From Glebionis coronaria (lineage: Eukaryota; Streptophyta; Magnoliopsida; Asterales; Asteraceae): DNA of 64,000 nt. Numbering within the stretch: position 1 is the stretch's first letter; each line of letters opens with the position of its first letter. Below the pieces are notes generated by a model. The model worked only from the letters and a program-made list of their open reading frames with translations, was not told the origin of the DNA and did no database searches. The stretch covers positions 662,054,963 through 662,118,962 of the forward strand of contig CM046874.1 in NCBI GenBank assembly GCA_025667525.1, read 5' to 3'. Below are positions 46,978 to 58,630 of the stretch, in pieces. A program made the translations under genes and the position numbers.

Positions 46978-48696
46978 AATCTGTCCACGATGGTAAGAAA
47001 AAGAGTTTTTGGTGTAACCCTAGATGTGACGTTGTGTACTGTGTGAATATATACAAAGCAATCGTCCAAGGTATTCCGTGGTATGAGAATTTGTTTGTCT
47101 TGTGGTCCATGACGAGAAGAGAAAGCCACAATACTGTTCGAACATTGTTGGTATACAAAGAGATCACATTATTCAGCAAGAAACATAGAGCTTTTCTGTG
47201 ACTCCATGGATCAAGAACAAGGGAGGTGATAAGGTACTATTGCTTTATTATAGCTGCCACAAATAGCAAGGTACTGATTTCTTTGGCTGTTTTAATTTGA
47301 TTCGTACATACATGTGGTCCAAGATCTCTACACAGATGAGTATGGAATATTTGTGGGTATAACTGATCGTATGATAAAACATTCAAGGTATGAATTGCCT
47401 TCTGATTGTATGGGATCGTTTTTGAAAGATAAATCCCTGATTTTTAGGGATGTGATATATTCCCAATATATGTTGAACGTGGGGTAATGAAGGTTGGCTA
47501 AGAGTTAGGAGATTCCCTATTAAGGAAACTGTCATATATTTTTGGACGAGTTTATGTTGGCTGATTTTTGGGAGGTCTCAAGAAAACGTGTGCATAATAT
47601 CAAGGTATGTTTGTTTTGATCGAAGTACTTGCACTCGTATATACTCGGTAATATTCAGTGGTCCAAGTTAAACGTGATGATATGTTGTGTTCAAGAAAGA
47701 AAGCGCAAGTTGAGACATGATTAATAAAGTAGATGTGGACATTACAATATAAGCATTGTTCTTAGGTACTCGTATAGTAGTATGTATGCACAAGTTTAGG
47801 GTACCGATAAAAACAAAAGCAGTGTGTGGTCTAAGCTCCTCTATAGGAGAGAAAGTACTCGTTGCATAGTCTCATTCAGTCAGTTATTCAAATTCGCATG
47901 CTGGTGTTGTTATTGGTTACTTTGCCGACTGTTCACGTGGGAATGTGATTGATACTATTTTCAAGAAGCTCACGTCAATATCAATTTTTAAATTGGTCCA
48001 TCAATTTCTTATTGTTCCTTATTGTTCGATGGTCCAAAAAGGATTTCATAATCACATGATGTTAGACGTGGTCTTGATCCTTTTCATTTTCATTGGCGAT
48101 TATAGAGAGTATTGAAAGTATTTCACGTGATGGTATACAAAAGTAAAAGGTGCAACAGAGGTAATGTTTTACACAAGCATGACGTGGACAAGATATTTTT
48201 GTAAAGGGAACTGGACTATTAAGACTACGTAGCACACATAGAGGATTAAAAAAAAAGGAAGAGATACTACTTCTTTATTGTATGAAGTGGTCACAGTGGG
48301 CATATGAGGAAGCCGCTGATGGGAGTTATTCAGCCGATGACAGAAGCGTTGACACGTGAAATGTAGCCGTTGACACGTGAATTTAAGCCATTGACAGTTT
48401 CAAGAGGTTTTTGGTTTGGAGTTTGGTTTATTCACAGCAACTAGTTCTTAAAGGTATAAAGGCTCGTTTTATTTCCATTGATTACGAAGAAACGTTTTTA
48501 TTACTTGTTTGAAGACGAAGTAGATTTTCGCGGATTGATGTTCTATCATATCTTCAAATTTTGTCAGCATTTGAAGGTAGCTTGTAGGTTCTTTTAATTT
48601 GTGACAACGAACTTGATAAAAAGGTAGCAAAGGTATGAGATTTTTCTTAAGACGCTCTATGCTCATATTTGCTAGAGAACTCTTTTTGTCAAGAGA

Positions 48697-48749
48697 CTAC
48701 TCATTATAGCCGTGAGTTTTATAGTCTACTCATTATAGCCGTGAGTTTT
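48697..48749 (+). repeat. 29-base tandem duplication in N2
   Basis: CTACTCATTATAGCCGTGAG with TTTTATAGT is followed at once by a second copy of CTACTCATTATAGCCGTGAG with TTTT. Confidence 0.85.
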
Positions 48750-49243
48750 GGAGTCACATGTTTAGTACAAGACATGGAATGCAAGTTTGGGTTATTCTAC
48801 TTCATCATCAAGTAAGTCGTAATTAAATTCTTCATATGTGATCATTACATAAAGCCTACAGAATTTGAAGATTCAAGAATGATTAGCACAATTTAAGGGG
48901 AAGCTAAATTGTTCATGTGTTAATCATTTACATGTAACATTAAGGTGAAGGTGTTTACTACTGTTCATTAGTTTTACTACAACTTATGTGAGTTTCTATA
49001 GCTCAAATTCATTTAATTTCATCCTGCTGTTCTTCATGGAGGGTAATTTGAGACATAGAAAACTTGTATTAGTAGTGTGGTATTATTTAGGTAGTGGTCG
49101 AAATCAAGGTTGCTTACATACAAGACCCCTATTTAGATCATGTCAAAAAGGGGAAGAAGTCTACATAATGCAATCTGTTGATCCTTGGTGTTATATGTTT
49201 TACAAAGAATGCGAGCTTAAGGGGAAGTATTTTTGACATCATC

Positions 49244-49257
49244 AACTAGGGGAAGAC
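49244..49257 (+). other. Polypurine tract of N2
   Basis: ACTAGGGGAAGAC touches the LTR start TGTTGGGTCG. The same tract precedes the N1 3' LTR. Confidence 0.8.
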
Positions 49258-49665
49258 TGTTGGGTCGAAATTATGAGTTGATGCGTCAAAAATAACAAAA
49301 TAAGAAGACAAGGGCTAAAAAGTACAAGTTGCAAAAGAACAAGCCGTTGGAGTCTTTTTATTGTTTTAGCTTTCTTTGTAAGCTATGTTTTCTAGTATAT
49401 AAAGAAAACATAGACGTAGGTTTTATATATCATTCATTCACAATGTAACCTACAATAACCTTTGATCTCTAGGCACGGGATTCAATGTATACATGCCTAG
49501 AGTTGTTTGTGTTAATCTTTAATACAAACACTTTGGGAGAATTCATCTTGTTAACATCTTGTTCATATTAATGTTCTATTCCGCTATGTTTTATACATAT
49601 GAATATTGATAATCCTAGATAGAATGGTTCTTAACCATTGAGTCTAACGATCCATAGACTCCACA
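49258..49665 (+). repeat. N2 3' LTR
   Basis: Starts TGTTGGGTCG, ends AGACTCCACA, followed by the target duplication CAATT. Full length 408 bases. Confidence 0.85.
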
Positions 49666-49670
49666 CAATT

Positions 49671-50547
49671 CTGAAGATTTATCGAAGAAAAAGTCAAAAT
49701 ACGGAAGTTTATCAAAAGCCGAAAAACTCAAGTCTAATTTATTGAAGAATTACAAGACGAGTTTGAAGAAATCTCGAGACAAAGTCATTAAAGTCCAAGA
49801 TTAAGAAGATTAAAAGGCTTAAGGACTTAAGTGTGCAATTAAGGAAAAATGAAGGAGGGGAGGAAGCTTCCTAAGCGCTCCCTAATCTTCCCCTATATAT
49901 AGTCATTAGGATAATCATTTTCATTTTGTTGGATAGCTTGACAAACTATTTCATCCATTTTATTTACCTTGCACATTTAAATTCATGTCCATTTAATTAC
50001 TTGTCAAGTTTAAATACCTTGTCTTGCACCTTAAATACATTTAATTTCAAGTAAGTTCTCTTTTAATTCTTGTCAATCTTTACTTTTTCTTGTTAATCTC
50101 TTATCTACCTTTCTTTATTTGATCTTAATCTTCATGCTTATGTTTATGTTCATGTTCTTGATTTTTGTTGATTTATTTAAGTGGGTTTTGATTATTTTGA
50201 TTAGTTTTGTTAGTTTTGTTGATTTAGATTGTTTGATTATCATTAGTAGATGTTTTGTGATTAGTTTTATTTAATCTTTTGGTTGATTTTGATTAAGTTT
50301 GATTAGATTCGTGTATACTGTTCTTCCCTTGTTCTTCGCTTTTGCTGTTACTGATCTTCTAGGTATTCCGAATCAAAGCCTGTGTTCCGAATCAAGGGAT
50401 TGTGCAATTTTATTCCGGATCAAAAGTTGTTCATCCGGAATATTAGATATTCCGGAACAGTTGTGCTCATTCGGAATAATTCATTATTCCAGATCAAGCA
50501 TCTCATTCGGAATATCAAACATTCCGGATCAAGGTGCTATTTCGGAT
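49671..50547 (+). repeat. A3a LTR, second part, with CCGGAAT array
   Basis: Continues from 46791 after N2: CTGAAGATTTATCGAAGAAA matches the reverse complement of A3b near 2355. A TATA-like CTATATATAG lies near 49893. At 50360-50547 there are about 13 copies of ATTCCGGATC, TCCGGAAT or TTCGGAAT. The LTR end (CCTCGTATCA in A3b) is not reached: C2 cuts in at 50548. Confidence 0.8.
50360..50547. repeat. ATTCCGGATC short-motif array in A3a LTR
   Basis: About 13 irregularly spaced copies of ATTCCGGATC or its partner CCGGAAT in 190 bases. Same LTR position as the array at 1315-1632, with a different unit. Confidence 0.8.
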
Positions 50548-52145
50548 TGTAGAAACTAGAAGGGGGGGGGGGGGGGGTTGAATAGTTTCTCTTTGATTGG
50601 TGACCAAATTAAAATTACTTTCAATTTGGTTTTTATCAAAACTATCTTTTACTTGAGACTAAGTTGCATAAAGATTAGGTTCAATTCAAATGCACTAGCA
50701 AAGATAATATGTAAGTATAATGATAATGAATAAGTAAAAAGAGTAAGGAAAGAGACAACCTAGTGGGAAGACACCAAGATTTATAGTGGTTCGAGAACGA
50801 GGCTCTATCCTTGTTTCTACTCCACTCCTCGAGTACACCTACTCGAGATTTCCACTATATCCACAAGCTCCCTTCTCGGCGGAGAAAACCTTACATCGTT
50901 GCTTATATTATTTTCCAACACTAAGCTAAATGTCGAGACCTAATCTTTAGCTAGGACCAATCTACACGAGGTTGCCTACTTCACAATTTAACGACACAAG
51001 GCTAGATGTCGGGTTCTAATCTTAAGGTAGTACCAATCTTCACGACGTTGCCTACTTCACCATTTTACGACACAAGACTAGATGTCGAGTTCTAATCGAA
51101 AGCTAAAATAAATCTTCACGTCACTTTGAAGCTAAGAGAGAACTTCACACAACACAACTACTAATCACTTTTAAGTTTAGTGAGAACTCACAAGACACAA
51201 CCACATCACTTTATAGTTTAGTGAGAACTCCTAAACAAATCTATTACAACTCAACTAGACTTATCCAAGTACACACATGTAGCTTGGATTTACACAACAC
51301 AAATCCAAGCAAACACATATGCAATGGATGTACACAACAAATCCAAGTATCCACAAATAACTTGGATGAACACAACTAGTCCAAGTATTCATAAATACAT
51401 TGGATTGACCTAAAACAAAAAGGGTATCATTATGAATATGACTAGCTCATAGATTCATCTTTATCACAACACTAGTGAGTGAGTGATCTTCTCATTGGAC
51501 AAGGTAAAGGAGGGGATCAAGAGGATAATCATATGTAAACATCCTTAACAATTTAAGTGATCATTTACTAATGATTATACTATAGAAAATAGAAAGAGGG
51601 CTGAGAAAAACGTCCAAGAGGCTTACAGGAAAATGAGATTTGACCCACTATTTAAAGGAGACAAAGTATAACGGATCTATAACGGCTAGCTGTGCGTGGT
51701 ACCTTATCTCACCCCGCGGTACCATATCGCTAAGGTACCGCGTAGGTACTTAAGGTACCGCCACTAGACTCCACTCCGTTTTTTGTCTTTTAGTAGGGTG
51801 GGAATATATGAGGTATTTGAAACCTTCAAAGGATATTCTAACAGCATTTGGAATATGCTATTTTCAAATTTTCATTTTCTATTTTAATAAAACATTTTCT
51901 AAAAAAGAAAGTTTATTAAAAAGTCTTTTTTCATATTAACAAAAGTGAGTTTTAAGGATAATAATTTTGATGATCACTAAGTATGATTAAGAAAGGTTAG
52001 TGATATGATTATTACCTTGATGATAGTGTTAGTTAAATAATTCATTTTGTGTTTTACACTAAATGTGTTGTATGGTTTGTTGTGATCAAAACTAAGAAAG
52101 ATTAGTTAACACTAATAATGTTTTTAGGCATCACTTGCATTAACA
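50548..52145 (-). repeat. C2 3' LTR
   Basis: Minus strand starts TGTTAATGCAAG at 52145 and ends TTCTAGTTTCTACA at 50548, with a run of 16 C shortly before the end (16 G on the plus strand, 50562-50577). It joins directly to A3a LTR sequence TTTCGGAT at 50547. Contains repeated (CATTTTAC-type) tandem-like blocks around 50930-51120 (GACACAAG-CTAGATGTCGAG). Confidence 0.75.
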
Positions 52146-52163
52146 ATCTCCCCCTTTTTGATT
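52146..52163 (-). other. Polypurine tract of C2
   Basis: Minus-strand AATCAAAAAGGGGGAGAT abuts the LTR start TGTTAATGC. Confidence 0.8.
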
Positions 52164-52557
52164 ACGACAAACGATAAACTCATTACGTAGAAACACAAAA
52201 TATGGAATTATTAACTAGTTTATCACTATCATTTCCCCCCCCCCCTTTGTCGTAGCAAAAAGGTTAGCACAAGTCTTTGAAGAACATCGAACTTTGCTAG
52301 TAGCTCCCCCTTGGTGGTTGCTCCCCCTTGCTTGGGGCACCAAGTTTGTGAGCTAAGGTGACATGCTACACAAAGGTTAGTAGAAAGGAAAGAAACTACA
52401 ATGTATATATGATCACTACCTACTAAGTAACTTGAGAGGGAGAAAGAGAAGAAATCTCAAATTAGAAGTAAGTATTTTGCTAAGTATGTCCAAAGAGGTA
52501 ATTGACAAAATCAAACTTCAATCCAATGAAGATGATAAGCTTGTCAATGGGTTAAAG

Positions 52558-55500
52558 TGTGACAATCCGTCAATTTATGGTTGATATTTTATTCTCAAAT
52601 ATTATTTAAAAACATTATTTTAATGATACAATATGAACTCACTTATTTTTGGGAAGAAATTTGGATTTACGTCTTGGAGTAGCATCGACTACGTCTAAAC
52701 CGGAGGATTCAACGTTACGTGCTTACGTTTACATACACCGTCTTTGGTGACAGTCCGACATTTCAGAAAATAAATTTATCTGAGAATATTATTTTGAAGT
52801 TTTAAATTTGTGTTAGTTCATAAACTCACAAATTTACGAGAAGAGATTAGGACTTACGATTTTATTTTAACGTCCTTTACGACTAAACCGGAAACCCTAG
52901 GATTACGTATTTACGTTTTTGAACTCCGTTTTTGATGAGACAATTTTTATTGGATTCGTTTTGTGACGTTGATTCATAATTTATAAAAACGTTTTTCGTA
53001 AAACGACCCGAGGGCACGCAAATCAAGGAAACTAGAATCGAGGAGTACCCATAAATAAATGGGGTTGAGACAAGTGGGACACTTGTCCCACCCCCATCAA
53101 AACCGGCCAACACAACACAACTTAACACTTGATGTGTCAAGTTTAGCTACCAAAACTTACACTTGTAACCAAGCTTACAAGTTAAGCTTTCCATCCTTTA
53201 AACCAACTAGCTAAAACCATTTCTTCATTCTCCTACATGCAAAACCACCTAAAACTCTCTCATCTCCCCCATGTTTGCCGTCCCATATTCATCATCCAAC
53301 ACCATTTGATCAAAATTTCACCACAAAATCTCATGTTATTCATATACATGTTGATGCCCTTTTGAATCCCTATTGATTGGTGCAAGTTATAACATCCAAG
53401 GAGGAGTTTCCATGGAGCATTAAGGCTGATTTTCTACAAGGAGTTCATGGAGAATGATGGTCATGAAGATGGTCTTGGTGCATCACAAGTTTCTCCATCA
53501 AAAATCCATGTTTTGATCAACCTACATCATCATGGTGGTATAAAGATTGTCCTCCTCATCTTCTTGTTATTTTGATTATGTAAACATGTATTTTATTTCC
53601 TATTGTATATATTTATGATGATTATATGATGATAAAAATGTTATGTGGGGATTTGTTGTTGATAATCATGGATAAAAAGGTGAAAAACCATAAGAAACAA
53701 GGTTAAAATCTTGATTAAATTTGATGACTGTATAAAACAGTAAAGAACTAGACGGTAATCTGATAAAATGATGAAGTAGAATGGATTTACAGTGTGCTAT
53801 GAGTCTTGTACACATGTGAGAGTTGGCCATGCAATGGAATCATTGTAATGAGTGAGATATGATCAAAACAAGTTTAGGGTATAAATCTGAGGTTACTGTT
53901 TTGGACGATTTTTAGAAAATATTTAGAAGATGATTCAACAGTATCTATAGTAGAGTTAAATGTAGCACATATCATTTAGTTTATGTGATAAAAATTTGAG
54001 CTTCTATCTCCATATAGAACTCAAGATATGGCAGTTTTGGTGAAAATGAAAATAAAAATCAGATTTTGGAAAATAAAGTATAATACTATTATATAAGCAC
54101 TCAAAATTATATTGTATAAAATGTAAAGTTAAAACCCACTAACTCTTGGATTTTATTTATATAAATATGTACAATGATAAATAAGTGGACATTTTATAAA
54201 AATGGTAACTTGTTATGTTTTATAAGTTATAAAAACTATAAACATGATTTTTACGACTTTTTCGTCTATTGCCGTAAAAATAACGTTTTTGTTAAATAAA
54301 ACTTAGATGGTTGGACCCGTCTAATGAAAACTTTATAAAACTTATATACTGATATATATACATGTATAACAAGTAAAAAGCGATAAAACCCGAACTATAA
54401 GAAATACGGACATTTACGAGCTAATTAAGCATATTGAGCTAATAATTGGACTAAATAAGATAAAAACTTGTAAAAATAACTTATTGGGCTTAACCCATTT
54501 AGGCCCAACTTGTAAAGTATAACTACTGATAATATAAGTATGAAATGGATTAAAACAAGTTAAAGAACTTGTAATAAGTTTATTGGACTTAAAAACACGT
54601 AAATAGGTAAAACTAGTAAACTGGTATAAACGTTATCGACATATAACACTAAAATGAGTAAACGAGAATATGTAAACCCACTTGATCATCATATATATAT
54701 ATAATCATCATATGTATACATAATTGATATTTTTATAAAGTCATTGGACAAACGTCTAAGACCGAGTATTATTTGTCTAGGTTTCCGTGATTGAAGCACG
54801 TACTGTACGTCCGAATTGCCGATAACCCGCCTTCCCACATCAACGTGAGTTCATAGCCTCGCACTCTTTTAAATGTTTTTATAAATGTTTTATAAACCCG
54901 CGAGGGAGATAACGTGTTAGTTTTATAAAATAGGACACCATTTGTCCCGATTGTTTGATTATTGATTTTGGACCCGAATGATTGAATGACCCGATCGTAT
55001 GACCCGATAAATGATTAATGGACCCGATAGATGAAATAAAATGGATTATTAAAGTTAGGTTATGTCACTAAAAGTCCCATTAGCATGAATTGTGAACTAC
55101 CGGGAGTTGGTAGACGCTTATGCATTTAATAGTACTATTTGGGGACGATCACCCCAGTTCGCGCCTTGACGGTTGATCCCCGTCGTGCCACATTGATTGG
55201 TAAGCGAATTTATGTATGAGAAGATTCCATAGCGTGACCTTTGTGACGACACGCTACTTTAGATGGGCAAAAATTGGTATCGGGTTAGCTACCCGTTGTT
55301 GGTTTAGTAAGGTAACAATGTCATGCGGCTTATAATAATCCAAAACTAACGAAATACTATTAGACGCATCGAATTACGAAGTATTGCCTGACTAGCAATA
55401 CGGGGTCATACTATTGATATTATGTTTGTGTTTTGGTTTTCATAACCATACTCATATAACGGTTTTTATTTTCATACAACGTCGTAAGACGTATTGTATG

Positions 55501-56104
55501 ACGTTTTTACGACATTGGCTCGTATAATGATTTTTAAGGCTTTTTATAACCATATTCATATAATGGTTTTATTTAATCTATACAACGTTGCAAAAACGTA
55601 TTGTATGGTGTTTTTAACGATAATGATTCGTATAACGATTTTTAAGGCAAATGTCTATATTATGATTTTCGATAAAGATTTGTATAAAATGACTTTGGCT
55701 ATTTTATGGCCTATTAAAATGATTTGTACAAAATGATTTTCAGTAATAATTTTATACTGATATTATATTGATGGAATTTATTAAACTCTATGAATTCACT
55801 CGGCGTTATCGCTGACCTTTTCTTTTAACATGTTTTATCTCAGGTACTTGAAGGTAATTCTCGGGAAGACGACAAGAATTCATGGCCCGCACTTAAACAA
55901 TATTTTCCATTCAAATACTTTGTAAAACTTTGTATGAAATATAATGACTTGGGACCTATGTAACATTGATGTTTATGAATGGAAATGCTTTAATAATTAA
56001 ACGACGCGATTTTTATGCGTTGTCTATGATGTGAGTAATGTGCTATCCCGTAACACCAACGAGTCTTCCGCTGTATTGAGTTGTATAAATTTGGGGGTGT
56101 TACA
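52558..56104 (+). repeat. R2 5' LTR
   Basis: Starts TGTGACAATCC, ends GGGGGTGTTACA. The ends resemble R1 (TGTGACAACCC, GGGGGTGTTA), but the bodies are different families. Includes several near-repeats of CGTATAATGATTTTTAAGGC around 55510-55650 and a TATATATATATAATC run near 54695. Confidence 0.92.
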
Positions 56105-56107
56105 GTT

Positions 56108-56119
56108 TGGTACCAGAGC
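56108..56119 (+). other. Primer binding site of R2 (tRNA-Met type)
   Basis: TGGTACCAGAGC, one base different from TGGTATCAGAGC, three bases after the LTR end. Confidence 0.85.
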
Positions 56120-58630
56120 TCTCGTTATAGAGAACAAAATATTTTTGAAACCAAGGTTTTGAATAAAACATTTCAAAATCTTTTAACTAAAAACATTTTT
56201 CTACAAATGTCTAAAAATCTTTTGACTATAACGGTGCCGAAGAATTCCCGAGTTACCGACAAGGCCATACTGAGAAGTTTTATTTTAATATATATATAAC
56301 TTGGATTATATATATATATATGATGTAATTTCATTACATGATTGTTTGATGAATATTTTGATATTTATACGAGGTATTTGTACGACGTAGATTGTCACAA
56401 GAAACCCTAAATCCCCTAGTAAATTAATCGAAGCCATTCTCGTAGGAATTCTAGCTATCCTAGATCTAAACCAAGTTGTGGAGATTTATGATCCCAAAAA
56501 ATGGTTGATATTCGTAGAAATGTAGATAGTAGTTGATTGTGATATTGAAAAAGAATTGGCGAGATTAAATCTGATATCGATGTCATGACGATCTTTTCTT
56601 ATAGAGTGGAGTTTGACAAAACGCTACCACCTAGAAAGATGTCATTTGATTTGTTGTCATCCAATTCTTAAATTGAAATCGAAATGGTGAATGTTGCACT
56701 TGAGGCTGTTATTGGAACCATTACCCAAAAGCCTCATGCCACTAGTACCTTTCCGAGAAGTCTAATTGAATGATCAAGTCATTTCATATTAATGACTCAT
56801 TTGATAATTGTTGTTGTAAGAGCTATAGGATTGGAAATTAAGTGTTGATAATATCGAACTTATGTTACCCTTTAAAGGTGTAAGAATAAGATTGAAAGTA
56901 TTGGAATATGAGATTGATAAGAGGAAGTCATTAAGTTCTGTGATTGAATTATAAGGTTTTAAATGATTGTAGGTTCGTGTTAAGGGTTGTTCCTAGGCCA
57001 TTGTCCACTAATGAGGATGCCTAGTGTCCAAGAAATAAATTGAAGAAATCTTCTTCTGAATTGGGACCGATGGATCTTTCGGGACATGTGGAACACCTAA
57101 TGACTCTTGTAGATTAGTATTCATTGTGGTATCTTTTAAAAATCCCTAACTTAACTGAGATATCAGTTGGTAGGATGAGTTCTAAGAATTGTATGACATA
57201 GTGACACATAATGTGTTACGGTACAATTTTGACTTGTTTGTGATTAATGAGAAAGACTACCTTTGATTGCTAAATCCTACATGTATCGATGTTATCTATC
57301 CTTTATTGCTTCATGCTAATGTTCGTATTAGTGATGCAACCATTGAACAAGTACTCATCTTGAATTGAGTTACGTTGTGGATTATTCTCTTTGTATTCCT
57401 GAATGCCATCGAGGTCATGAACCTCATGATTAATTGGCTAATCTCCTTTCCTATTATATTGTAGTTAGTTCTCGGTGAACAACTCTTCATCACTCTTTTG
57501 CAGATCACACATTATTTTTATAAAGTTAAAACGGTATCCTTTGAGAAAATTTAATTTTCATCACAATAAGGATTATTCAAAGTGAGATTTATAAGTGATT
57601 GATATCAAAATGGAGTTGTTTATGAGACGCTTTGGAAACTTAATTATTTCCATAACAAAGAAATTCTTTGTAAATTTATTTTTGATTTTTATTTTAAACA
57701 TGATGATAAAATTTTGACGAACTGAATATTGCATCGTTAATCTTGAAATTGTATATAGTTGCGCGCCTACATACAATTTGGAATGGACTATGCAAGACTG
57801 ATTAGTAGTCACCATAAAACTAATGAATAAACACTACATTTTCTTTGAAGATTGTGAAAGATTAAATTTTATGAGATCTGCAAGAAGTGAAAAATAAGGA
57901 CATAGTGTTAGGGACACCTACATATGTGCCTGTAGCCTCTATTCTTCTAAGTCGAATTTACTCATATGTGGAAGTTGTCTTATTTGACAAATTGATATTC
58001 CGTTCTTGTCCAATTCTCCCGTAGTGAGATTCTTAGGAAAAGTATCTGATTACCAAGTGTTGATACCCGACTGGATGTATTGACGTTCTTATCATTTCTT
58101 TTGATTTGATTTCATTTGAATGACCTGGGTAACGATCCGAGGAGCTTTCGAATGCGTACTCGAAGCATGAAAACATGGGATATATTCATATTCATTAAAT
58201 GTTTTCGTCTGTATCTGATTCGAAATTCTCTCGCATAGATTATGCGTTGACCTTACTCTTTTAATAGTAGTTGTGTCTCTAGATATCCCTGAATTTCTGA
58301 AGGTTTATGAGTTATTATTAGTCTTTTGAGAAGTTCACATCTTATCGACGGCCATGAAACTGAAAAGTTGATAATGCCGGTAGAATGGATTGATTGATTA
58401 TGACATGACCACATTGTCTTAATTGATGGGAACTCGAGTAGAATTCCCCTAAAATGATAAGATGTTGATTATCAAAAGTGATCTAAATAATTCGTGATGG
58501 ATGACCATATCCTGCATTTAGACTTAAAAAGTATACCATGAATGGTTGTGAACTAGTTATAGATATTGTAATCTATAAGAACCTAAGATGAATTTATTAA
58601 AAGATGTTTATCTTATCTGAAACTTTCGGA
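56120..58630 (+). mobile_element. R2 interior, unreadable gag/protease region
   Basis: No frame above about 80 codons and no gag, zinc-knuckle or protease motif that I can read in any frame. By position it should be the gag-protease part. Confidence 0.5.

Larger units (their letters stand above)
46978..49257 (+). mobile_element. N2 interior, noncoding
   Basis: No recognisable protein; the longest open frames are about 110 codons without domain features. It holds repeated TTGACACGTGAA (near 48350 and 48370), a 29-base tandem duplication (48697-48749), and several AGGGGAAG words before the 3' LTR (48896, 49150, 49220, 49248). Confidence 0.6.
46792..49665 (+). mobile_element. N2: noncoding copia-type element, relative of N1
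   Basis: A 3' LTR of 408 bases (49258-49665, TGTTGGG to CTCCACA) and a 5' copy of only its first 186 bases (46792-46977). Target duplication CAATT on both sides. The 2.3 kb interior has no domain-bearing frame. It shares with N1 the LTR start TGTTGGG, the block CATTCATTC-CACAATGTAA, the PPT ATCAACTAGGGGAAGACTGT and inner AAAAAGGGGAAGAA. No primer site is found because the U5 end is missing. Confidence 0.85.
50548..52557 (-). mobile_element. C2: second copia-type element, 3' end only
   Basis: Minus strand: 0.4 kb of interior end (52557-52164), the PPT AATCAAAAAGGGGGAGAT, then a 1.6 kb LTR starting TGTTAATGCAAGTGATGCC. The interior end is cut by R2, so the rest must lie beyond the window. The interior has repeated AAGGGGGAGC words (52325, 52305), typical of copia 3' ends. 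Confidence 0.75.

Noticed and set aside
46863..47201. A 112-codon plus-strand frame at the start of N2 as a cargo gene
   Set aside because: It begins inside the LTR and has no recognisable motif; an antisense frame of similar length covers it.
52883..53140. An 85-codon minus-strand frame present in both R2 LTRs (also 61724-61981) as a conserved gene
   Set aside because: It is conserved only because the LTRs are about 99% identical copies; no domain, and position in an LTR argues against coding.
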